Assembly (NCBI GenBank): GCA_900315095.1
Contig: OMXS01000016.1
Location: forward strand, 1-64,000
Source of the DNA: an uncultured Prevotellaceae bacterium
GTDB taxonomy: Bacteria > Bacteroidota > Bacteroidia > Bacteroidales > Bacteroidaceae
DNA: 64,000 bases
Direction: 5' to 3'
The notes beneath the pieces were generated by a model. The model was given only the letters and a program-made list of their open reading frames with translations. It had not been told where the DNA came from and made no database searches. Below, piece by piece: positions 1 to 12,221 of the stretch (within the stretch, counting starts at the first letter, position 1; each line of letters begins with the position of its first letter). Position numbers and translations under genes: made by a program.

Positions 1-97
1 GCTTGCCACATATAACCTCGGTTACAATTGCAAGCTTCTCACTAAAACTGTACTTCATACACAAAAGTTTTATGTCTAACTTTTGGGGTGCAGTTCA
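1..97 (-). mobile_element. End of an IS3-family insertion sequence with the first codons of its transposase OrfA
   Basis: On the minus strand the segment starts at base 97 with TGAACTGCACCCC, followed by AAAAGTTAGACA, which resembles the terminal repeat of IS3/IS150-group elements. An ATG at 58-56 then opens a frame reading MKYSFSEKLAIVTEVICGK, like the helix-turn-helix start of an IS3 OrfA protein. The frame leaves the window at base 1, so the rest of the element, its OrfB and its other end are not visible. The call rests on the terminal sequence and these 19 residues. Confidence 0.72.
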
Positions 98-463
98 CCT
101 ACTAGGAGGAGGAAATATTCCGTATTAATCTGCGAAATCCAATCAACATGTAGGGGCGTACCCCTGTGTGCGCCCGTTTTACATCAACGTGGGGACTCCA
201 TTTGCGGGCGCACACGGAGGTACGCCCCTACAATTAAATCGCGGAGGAGGAAATACTCCGTATTAATCTGCGAAATCCAATCAACATGTAGGGGCGCTCC
301 CCCGTGTGCGCCCGTTAAAACCAGCGTGAGGAGTACGCCCCTACAATTTAAATCGTGAGAGGAGGAAATATTCTGTGTTAATCCGTGTAATCCGTGCCTA
401 AGGGGATAGAGCATAGAGATTAAACGTGTATTTCCGCGAAATCCGCGCCTAAGGGGGTAGAAC
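98..463. repeat. Gene-free interval built of interspersed GTAGGGGCG repeats
   Basis: No gene is seen. A segment of about 55 bp occurs twice in direct orientation (104-158 and 242-296). Each copy runs into GTAGGGGCG, the start of an inverted repeat. The first pair of arms is 150-176 and 205-231 (GTAGGGGCGTACCCC against its near complement). The second pair is 288-314 and a shortened right arm at 331-344. Related sequence recurs near 4541-4575. The right part carries phrases such as AATCCGTG that are common in Bacteroidales intergenic repeats. Confidence 0.75.
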
Positions 464-1651
464 TTACTTCAGCACACCCAGGTCCTTGCCCACCTTTATG
501 AAGGCAGCAATGCAGCGGTCGAGCTGCTCGCGGTTGTGTCCCGCTGATATCTGCACGCGTATGCGCGCCTGTCCCTTCGGCACAACGGGATAATAGAAGC
601 CCGTAACATAAATGCCCTCGTCCTGCATCTTGGCAGCATATACCTGCGACAGTTTAGCGTCGTAGAGCATCACCGCACAGATAGCGCTCTGCGTCGGCTT
701 GATGTCAAAGCCCGCCGCCATCATCTTATCGCGGAAGTAATTCACATTCTCCACGAGTCGGTCGTGAATCTCGTTGCTCTCCTTCAGCATCTTGAACACC
801 TCGAGCGAAGCGCCGATGATGCTTGGAGCAAGCGAGTTAGAGAACAGATACGGGCGCGAGCGTTGGCGCAGCAGGTCGATAATCTCCTTGCGGCCTGTAG
901 TGAAGCCTCCGAGGGCACCGCCAAACGACTTGCCCAGCGTTCCGGTATATATGTCAACGCGGCCGTATGTCTTGAAGAACTCGCTGACGCCGTGTCCCGT
1001 CTCACCCACCACTCCGGCAGAGTGACTCTCGTCCACCATCACCAGCGCATCATATTTCTCGGCCAGGTCGCATATCTTGTCGACAGGAGCCACATTACCG
1101 TCCATCGAGAACACTCCGTCGGTAACGATGATGCGGAAGCGCTGTGCCTGAGCCTCCTGCAGACATTTCTCCAGTTCACCCATATCGGCGTTGGCGTAGC
1201 GGTAGCGCTTAGCCTTGCACAGACGCACGCCGTCGATAATCGACGCGTGGTTCAGAGCGTCGCTGATGATAGCATCCTCTTCGGTGAACAACGGCTCGAA
1301 GACGCCGCCGTTAGCATCGAAGCACGCAGCATAGAGGATAGTGTCCTCGGTCTTGAAATAGTCGCTGATGGCAGCCTCCAGTTCCTTGTGCACATCCTGT
1401 GTGCCGCAGATGAAACGCACCGACGACATACCGAATCCGCGACGGTCCATCATCTTCTTTGACGCCTCGATGATTCTCGGGTTGTCAGACAGTCCCAGAT
1501 AGTTGTTGGCGCAGAAGTTCAGCACCTCTTTGCCGCCCACCTGGATGGCAGCCCTCTGCGGACTCTCTATGAGTCGCTCTTCCTTGTAAAGTCCTGCTTC
1601 TCTGATCTCCGTTAATGTTTTCTGGAGATGTTCTTTCATTTTTCCGTACAT
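464..1651 (-). CDS. kbl: 2-amino-3-ketobutyrate CoA ligase (glycine C-acetyltransferase)
   Basis: This PLP enzyme cleaves 2-amino-3-ketobutyrate with CoA to glycine and acetyl-CoA, the second step of threonine breakdown in the cytosol. The 395-residue length is normal for the alpha-oxoamine synthase family. Visible motifs are NFCANNYLGL near residue 45, the PLP-contacting DESHSAG at 207-213, and TGTLGKSFGG, whose Lys241 should form the Schiff base. The start at 1651 gives MYGKMKEHL; the internal Met at 1639 is an alternative. It is divergent from the threonine dehydrogenase gene that begins at 2243, so the two halves of the pathway face away from each other across a 591-bp repeat-containing gap. 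Confidence 0.95.
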   Translation of the reverse strand: MYGKMKEHLQKTLTEIREAGLYKEERLIESPQRAAIQVGGKEVLNFCANNYLGLSDNPRIIEASKKMMDRRGFGMSSVRFICGTQDVHKELEAAISDYFKTEDTILYAACFDANGGVFEPLFTEEDAIISDALNHASIIDGVRLCKAKRYRYANADMGELEKCLQEAQAQRFRIIVTDGVFSMDGNVAPVDKICDLAEKYDALVMVDESHSAGVVGETGHGVSEFFKTYGRVDIYTGTLGKSFGGALGGFTTGRKEIIDLLRQRSRPYLFSNSLAPSIIGASLEVFKMLKESNEIHDRLVENVNYFRDKMMAAGFDIKPTQSAICAVMLYDAKLSQVYAAKMQDEGIYVTGFYYPVVPKGQARIRVQISAGHNREQLDRCIAAFIKVGKDLGVLK

Positions 1652-2242
1652 AGTCTTTTGATTTATGGTTATTTTATTTATAGGTGTTTGCTGATGGGTG
1701 ATAGGTGTTCTTTTAGTCGCTTCGCTTTGTAAAAGCGCCCCCTATGGGGTCGAGCGGGCGGTTAGCTGTTTGTGGTTTGCCGTTTGCCAACAGCCAATAG
1801 CTAATAGCCGACAGCCAATAGCACTTCTTGCGAATCAATCCCCCTCAAACTCCCCCTTTCTTGAGACCCTTCGGGAACAAGCGCCCCTTTCAGGGTCGAG
1901 CGCTAAGAGGGAGAAATATACTGAAGCAGAGAAAGAACGCTCAGCACTCCGCTCTCCACCCACATTTCCTCCTCCTAGTAGGGGGAGGTCAGGAGGGGAT
2001 TGTCTCGCGAATGGGTTTTAAGCCAACAGCCAATAGCCAATAGCCAACAGCTAACAGCCATCACCCAATTCCCCCACAAAGTAAATGAAAAAAAACGAGA
2101 TAACGACCTTTCTAGGCAAAAAAATCACTTCATAACGAAAATTTTGTGCATTTTTATTTTAAAAAGTGATGCTATGTCGATTTTTTTTGGTTATTTTGCA
2201 GATGTAAATCTATACTATCAACAACATACCACTTGTTAAACA
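1652..2242. repeat. Divergent intergenic region between kbl and tdh with heptamer repeats
   Basis: No gene is seen. Two tracts are made of drifting heptamers of the CCAATAG/CCAACAG type, at about 1787-1822 and 2021-2061. Between them lies GC-rich interspersed repeat sequence (CCCCCTCAAACTCCCCC and GGGGGAGGTCAGGAGGGG). The last 150 bp before tdh are AT-rich and should hold its promoter, but I could not fix a convincing -33/-7 pair. Confidence 0.6.
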
Positions 2243-3202
2243 ATGAAAAGGATACTTGTAATTGGGTCAACGGGACAGATAGGCTCCGAACTCACAAGAG
2301 AGTTGCGCAAGCAATACGGCAACAGCAACGTAGTGGCCGGATATATCGTAGGGGCAGAACCGAAGGGCGAACTCAAGGAGTGCGGTCCGTCGGAGATTGC
2401 TGATGTCACCGACGGCGAGATGATTGCCAACGTGGTGAAGAAACACAACATCGACGCCATCTATAACCTTGCAGCCCTGCTCTCGGTGGTGGCGGAGTCG
2501 AAACCCAAACTCGCGTGGAAGATAGGCATCGACGGACTCTGGAACATCCTCGAGGTGGCCCGCGAGAACAACTGTCAGGTGTTCACGCCCAGCAGCATCG
2601 GCTCCTTCGGGCTCAGCACGCCGCACATGAAGACTCCACAAGACACCATACAGCGGCCGCTGACAATCTACGGAGTGTCGAAAGTGACCACCGAACTGCT
2701 CAGCGACTACTACCAGAAGAAATACGGCACAGACACCCGCTCGGTGCGCTTCCCGGGCATCATCTCGTACGTCACGCCTCCCGGCGGCGGCACCACCGAC
2801 TATGCTGTCGACATCTACTACTCGGCCGTGCGCGGCGAGAAGTTCGTGTGCCCGATAAAGAAAGGCACCATGATGGACATGATGTATATGCCCGACGCGC
2901 TGAGAGCAGCCATAACCATAATGGAAGCCGACCCTACGCGACTTATCCACCACAACGGCTTCAACATCACCGCAATGAGTTTCGCGCCCGAGACCATCTA
3001 CGCCGAGATAAAGAAACTGAAACCCGACTTCGAGATGGTCTATGACGTCGACCCGCTGAAGCAGAGCATCGCAGAGAGCTGGCCTGACAAGATGGACGAC
3101 ACCTGCGCGCGCCGCGAATGGGGATGGGCGCCCAACTATGACCTCCGCCGCATGACAATAGACATGCTGCATAACCTCGAGATAAAACTTGGGAAAAAGT
3201 AA
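2243..3202 (+). CDS. L-threonine 3-dehydrogenase, short-chain (epimerase-like) type
   Basis: The 319-residue protein has an N-terminal Rossmann motif, VIGSTGQIGSEL (residues 6-17), and the extended-SDR catalytic pair YGVSK, typical of the NAD-dependent epimerase family. The form found in Bacteroidetes oxidises L-threonine to 2-amino-3-ketobutyrate. The neighbouring, divergent kbl gene encodes the enzyme that consumes that product, which strongly favours threonine dehydrogenase over a sugar epimerase. The start at 2243 follows an AT-rich leader. A hairpin follows the stop at 3255-3285. Confidence 0.9.
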   Translation: MKRILVIGSTGQIGSELTRELRKQYGNSNVVAGYIVGAEPKGELKECGPSEIADVTDGEMIANVVKKHNIDAIYNLAALLSVVAESKPKLAWKIGIDGLWNILEVARENNCQVFTPSSIGSFGLSTPHMKTPQDTIQRPLTIYGVSKVTTELLSDYYQKKYGTDTRSVRFPGIISYVTPPGGGTTDYAVDIYYSAVRGEKFVCPIKKGTMMDMMYMPDALRAAITIMEADPTRLIHHNGFNITAMSFAPETIYAEIKKLKPDFEMVYDVDPLKQSIAESWPDKMDDTCARREWGWAPNYDLRRMTIDMLHNLEIKLGKK

Positions 3203-3254
3203 AAGACGATTGGACAATTGCACCATTTCGCTATTTGACAATTATCTCATAAGC

Positions 3255-3285
3255 AAGGGCACCGCCGTAAAGGGCAGTGCCTTTT
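3255..3285 (+). terminator. Probable terminator after tdh
   Basis: AAGGGCAC (3255-3262) pairs with GTGCCTTT (3278-3285), with one G-T wobble and a loop of about 15 nt, and runs into TTGTTGTTT. It lies 50 bp after the tdh stop. Confidence 0.6.
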
Positions 3286-3591
3286 GTTGTTTCGAGTTTT
3301 ACACAAGTGTTTCAACTCCCCTTAGAGGAGACCATCAACAATTTAAATCGTGAGAGAGGCAATACCCTCCTGACCTCCCCTTCTAGGAGGAGGAAATGTT
3401 CCGTGTAATCCCATCAACAATTTAATGATGGTATGTGATTTCAACCTCCCTCCCTACGGGGGGAGAGTCGGAGAGGGGTTTCCAATGAAGAGTCTGTACC
3501 CAAGCGTGATGTCGTCAGAGGCTATCCAAAGAATAAAATCTATACTTTTATTTGAGATTTTTTAGCCATCTTCTGCAATCCCTTTGTTTAA
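3286..3591. repeat. Interspersed GC-rich repeat sequence, no gene
   Basis: The segment holds blocks of the kind CCTCCCTCCCTACGGGGGG and phrases such as CAACAATTTAA and AGGAGGAGGAAAT that also occur at 98-360 and 4430-4580. No credible reading frame or structured RNA was recognised. Confidence 0.5.
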
Positions 3592-3858
3592 ACGGCATGC
3601 GAGAATTATGTAAAATAATTCGCACGCCGAGTCAACAAGTCAACAAGTCAACAAGTCAACAAAAGGGTTTTTAAGATTGTCATGATGGAAGACAGATGAC
3701 AGGTGAGAGAGCTGTGCTGTGATGTACAAAAATATATGTATATATAATTTATATTTTATATATATTATAATATATATAAAATATAAGAAATAAGACAAAT
3801 AAAATCGCGAGTTCGGAAAAGGGCATTTGTTGACTTGTTGACTTGTTGACTTGTTGAC
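3592..3858. repeat. Hairpin followed by inverted octamer arrays
   Basis: A hairpin at about 3592-3630 pairs CGGCATGCGA...AATTAT with ATAATTCGCACGCCG. Directly after it are four copies of the octamer GTCAACAA (3631-3662). The reverse complement, TTGTTGAC, occurs four times at 3827-3858. The two arrays can pair over about 32 bp around a 164-bp AT-rich interior with runs of TATATA. The reading frame on the minus strand across it is a product of the repeats, not a gene. Confidence 0.75.
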
Positions 3859-3941
3859 TTTCAATATGCCCTTCGAACGTTTTTTATAGTGTAAAAAAAA
3901 TGTTTACTTTTTCAATAAAATATGGGTATTTTTCAAAAATC

Positions 3942-4091
3942 TTCCGACCTATTTCCGACCATTCCCGACCTTTGCTGAAATGCCCTAAAACAAAGGGTTT
4001 CGCTACTTTTGGGACAAAATTTTCCGACCTAAAATGGTCGGAAGAAATTCGCGTTTTTTCTTGCAAAACGCTCTTCCATTTTGTATCTTTG
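3942..4091 (+). promoter_or_regulatory. TTCCGACC box cluster upstream of an orphan promoter
   Basis: TTCCGACC or its close variant TCCCGACC occurs at 3942, 3953, 3963 and 4022, with an inverted GGTCGGA at 4036. The first three starts are 11 and 10 bp apart, one helical turn. A good Bacteroidetes promoter follows: TTG at 4061-4063, 20-bp spacer, TATCTTTG at 4084-4091. No gene starts within the next 600 bp, so the promoter may belong to a lost gene or to a small RNA. Confidence 0.55.
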
Positions 4092-4756
4092 CAGTAAGAG
4101 AATTGAGAACGGGTAATCGATAATTGACAGCCGGCAGTCACTCATCATTTCCTCTCTCATCTCTAAACAATCGCTCGACCCCACAGGGGGCGCTCCGTAG
4201 GTGCTCAGGCGTAATGCGGAGTCCAAAGCGGAGCGACTAAAAGAAACTTAAACTCTAACTTATTATTAACCAACGCCCACTACACAAAATGTGACTCAAA
4301 CCTCTCCCTTGGGGAACCAACGGTCGCTGGTCAAAGGGAAAAGCAATTGGGCATAGGGTGGGCCTAAAACTTTAAACATTATGGCAGTACTTTACCAAGA
4401 CAATCGAGACAATCCCCTCCTGCCTCCCCCCGCTCGGCTCCGCCGCTTGCTAGAGCAAGAACTAGGAGGAAATATTCGGTGTTAATCCACGAAATCCGTG
4501 CCAAAAAATGTGCACGAACAATCCCTGCCACCTGATGGAGGTTCGGGCGCACACGGGGGAGCGCCCCTACAATTTAATGATGTACTCCCCTTCCTACGTG
4601 GGAGGGTTGGGGGAGAGACCGTTAGAGGCTTTTCGGGGGCTAAGTGATATACATTTGGGATGCCAAAAGGTATATCAGACAGAGTGTGAAAGGACATATA
4701 TTACACAGATTAAACTTTTTGCGACATTGCCCAAGAGAATTGTTGCTGTAATTTAC
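4092..4756. repeat. Repeat-rich leader before the glycoside hydrolase run
   Basis: No gene is seen. The segment carries several repeat modules that recur in this window. One is ACGGTCGCTGGTCAAAGGG near 4320, seen again near 9770, 25920 and 30467. Another is a block of about 110 bp at 4586-4700 that reappears inverted at 27584-27690. A GCGCACACGGGGGAGCGCCC piece near 4549 matches the repeats at the left edge. Confidence 0.6.
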
Positions 4757-4764
4757 TACCTTTG
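4757..4764 (+). promoter_or_regulatory. -7 box for the glycoside hydrolase genes
   Basis: TACCTTTG matches the Bacteroidetes -7 consensus TAnnTTTG and lies 35 bp before the ATG at 4799. The -33 element is not clear; candidate TTG triplets have atypical spacing. Confidence 0.5.
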
Positions 4765-4798
4765 CAACCATCTTTAACCCAAGACATACTTGCTACCG

Positions 4799-9692
<4,894 letters not shown>

Positions 9693-9708
9693 GTTCCCAC
9701 TCCTGTCC

Positions 9709-9831
9709 CCTAGGCCTCACCCCTGCCCCCTCTCCAAAGGGCGAGGGGAACTTTAAGGGGCGGGGAGACAACGGTCGCTGACCGAAGGGAATAGCAATTA
9801 TAAGCAATGGGTTCAAACAGTATATAATAAC
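9709..9831. mobile_element. Partial copy of the MITE-like repeat family
   Basis: 9709-9760 is nearly the reverse complement of 30301-30360. It is followed by the ACGGTCGCTGACCGAAGGG module and an AT-rich end, GGGTTCAAACAGTATATAATA. This end resembles the terminal repeats of the fuller copies at 24862-25095, 30266-30552 and 46341-46484. The left terminal repeat was not found. Confidence 0.5.
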
Positions 9832-9844
9832 AAAACATATAATA

Positions 9845-12217
9845 ATGAACAAGTTTTTATTCACAGCGCTCTTCACCTTAATGGCATTAGGTGCAGAGGC
9901 ACAAGACAGGCTCTATGCCGACGAGTTCCCGCTGGGTGACGTAACCCTGCTCGACGGTCCGCTGAAAAAGGCGCGCGACCTAAACATCAAGACTCTGCTG
10001 CAGTACGACTGCGACCGTCTGCTGGCTCCTTACCGCAAGGAGGCCGGACTACAGCCGAAGGCAAAGGCCTATCCCAACTGGGACGGTCTGGACGGTCATG
10101 TGGGCGGACATTATCTCACGGCGATGGCCATCAATGCAGCAACAGGCAACGACGAGTGCCGCAAGCGTATGGAGTACATGATCAGCGAACTGCAGGAGTG
10201 TGCCGACGCCAACGCCAAGAACCACCCCGAATGGGGCAAGGGTTATGTGGGAGGTATGCCGGGCAGCGACAGACTGTGGTCTACGTTCAAGCAAGGCAAC
10301 TTCGGCGTGTACTTCGGCTCGTGGGCTCCGTTCTACAACCTGCATAAGATGTACGCCGGACTGCGCGACGCGTGGCTCTACTGCGGCAACGAGCAGGCAA
10401 AGACGCTGTTCCTGGGTTTCTGCGACTGGGCCATCGACCTCACCGCAGGTCTCAGCGACGCACAGATGGAGAACATGCTGGGCAACGAGCACGGAGGCAT
10501 GAACGAAGTGCTGGCCGACGCCTACGCTATCACCAAAGAGAAGAAGTACCTCGATGTGGCCAAGCGCTTCTCTCACCGCCGTCTGCTCACACCTATGTCG
10601 CAGCGACAGGACTGTCTGGACAACATGCACGCCAACACTCAGGTGCCTAAGGTGGTGGGCTTCGAGCGAATATCAGAACTGAGCGGCAACGAGACATACC
10701 ACACCGCGAGCCAGTATTTCTGGGACATCGTGACGGGCGAGCGCTCGCTTGCATTCGGAGGCAACAGCCGACGTGAGCATTTCCCCAGCAAGGAGGCATG
10801 CACCGACTTCATCAACGACATCGACGGTCCCGAGACGTGCAACACAAACAACATGCTGAAACTGACCGAGGACCTGCACCGCCGCAATCCTGAGGCGCGC
10901 TTTGCCGACTTCTACGAACTGGCTACATTCAACCACATACTCTCGTCACAGCATCCCGAGCACGGCGGATACGTATATTTCACACCAGCCCGCCCGCGCC
11001 ATTATCGCAACTACTCGGCACCCAACGAGGCAATGTGGTGCTGCGTGGGAACAGGAATGGAGAATCACGGGAAGTACGGACAGTTCGTTTACACTCATGT
11101 GGGCGACGCCCTCTTCGTGAACCTCTTCGTGTCGTCGGAACTCAACTGGCGCGAGAAAGGTGTAACGCTGCGTCAGGAGACACAGTTCCCCTACGCCGAA
11201 ACAAGCAAGATAACGATAACAAAGGGCGGAGGCGCGTTCCCGCTGCTGCTGCGCTACCCGGGATGGGTGAAGCCCGGAGAGTTTGCTGTTAAGGTGAACG
11301 GCAAGGCTGTGAACATCTTCAGCGGACCTTCAAGTTACATCACAATAGACCGAAAGTGGAAGAAGGGCGATGTCATCGACATCACGTTCCCAATGCACAA
11401 CAGCATCAGTTATCTGCCTAACGTGCCGCAGTATATCGCGCTGATGCACGGTCCTATACTGCTCGGAATGAAGACGGGAACAGAAGACCTCGCGCACCTC
11501 ATCGCAGACGACAGCCGCTTCGGACAGTATGCCAGCGGAAAGAAACTGCCTATCAACGAGGCGCCTATCCTCATCAACGACGATATCGACGCAATAGCAT
11601 CACAACTGCAGCCCGTAAGCGGAAAACCGCTGCACTTCACGCTGAGCACCAAGACCGTAAACGGCATCAAGGGCGAACTGCAGCCGTTCTTCGAGATACA
11701 CGACAGCCGCTATATGATGTATTGGCTGGCTCTCTCGGAGAACAGTTATAAAGACTACCTCGCCGACCTGGCCAAAGCGGAACAGGAGCGACAGGCGCTG
11801 GAGGCACGCACAGTAGACAAGGTGCAGCCGGGTGAGCAGCAGCCGGAGACCGACCACAAGATGGAGACCGACCAGTCGTATACAGGCAACTCAAACGATG
11901 TGTTCTACCGCGATGCACGCGACGGCCACTACTTCAGTTACCTCATGCAGACGGGCGGCAACGAACAACTATCGCTGCGCCTGAAATACTGGGGTGTGGG
12001 CGAATGGAAGACTCACGAGTTCGACATCTTCGTAGACGACGTGCTGGTGAAGTCGGTAAACAATACAGGCAAGTACCGCATCTCTGAGTTCAAGTACGAG
12101 ACCTACCCGCTGCCCGCCGAAGTGCTCAAGGGCAAGAGTCAGGTGCGCGTTAAGTTTGTGGCTAAGCCGCACCGCCAGATTGGAGAGATTTATGAAGTCA
12201 GACTGGTAAAAGAATAA
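9845..12217 (+). CDS. GH127/GH146-type beta-L-arabinofuranosidase (DUF1680), exported
   Basis: The 790-residue protein has a signal peptide (MNKFLFTALFTLMALGAEA) and a DUF1680 alpha/alpha barrel starting VTLLDGPLKKARDLN. The zinc-thiolate centre known from HypBA1 can be matched: Glu330 and Cys332 in GPETCNTNN, and Cys399-Cys400 in MWCCVGTG, one Cys of that pair being the expected nucleophile. A beta-sandwich and an extra C-terminal domain follow, joined by a stretch rich in Glu and Gln near residues 650-680. It should release beta-L-arabinofuranose from side chains. It follows the GH2 gene after 223 bp of repeat DNA and precedes the next GH2 gene by 4 bp. Confidence 0.9.
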   Translation: MNKFLFTALFTLMALGAEAQDRLYADEFPLGDVTLLDGPLKKARDLNIKTLLQYDCDRLLAPYRKEAGLQPKAKAYPNWDGLDGHVGGHYLTAMAINAATGNDECRKRMEYMISELQECADANAKNHPEWGKGYVGGMPGSDRLWSTFKQGNFGVYFGSWAPFYNLHKMYAGLRDAWLYCGNEQAKTLFLGFCDWAIDLTAGLSDAQMENMLGNEHGGMNEVLADAYAITKEKKYLDVAKRFSHRRLLTPMSQRQDCLDNMHANTQVPKVVGFERISELSGNETYHTASQYFWDIVTGERSLAFGGNSRREHFPSKEACTDFINDIDGPETCNTNNMLKLTEDLHRRNPEARFADFYELATFNHILSSQHPEHGGYVYFTPARPRHYRNYSAPNEAMWCCVGTGMENHGKYGQFVYTHVGDALFVNLFVSSELNWREKGVTLRQETQFPYAETSKITITKGGGAFPLLLRYPGWVKPGEFAVKVNGKAVNIFSGPSSYITIDRKWKKGDVIDITFPMHNSISYLPNVPQYIALMHGPILLGMKTGTEDLAHLIADDSRFGQYASGKKLPINEAPILINDDIDAIASQLQPVSGKPLHFTLSTKTVNGIKGELQPFFEIHDSRYMMYWLALSENSYKDYLADLAKAEQERQALEARTVDKVQPGEQQPETDHKMETDQSYTGNSNDVFYRDARDGHYFSYLMQTGGNEQLSLRLKYWGVGEWKTHEFDIFVDDVLVKSVNNTGKYRISEFKYETYPLPAEVLKGKSQVRVKFVAKPHRQIGEIYEVRLVKE

Positions 12218-12221
12218 GAAT

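Noticed and set aside
2267-3241. Long open frame on the minus strand across the threonine dehydrogenase gene
   Set aside because: It mirrors the codon structure of the real gene on the plus strand, is rich in His, Arg and Val without any fold signature, and has no promoter. The same holds for long antisense frames across the GH genes (for example 4850-6430 and 7375-8292).
3640-3864. Small protein within the octamer region
   Set aside because: Its ends are translations of GTCAACAA repeats and the middle is low-complexity TATA sequence.
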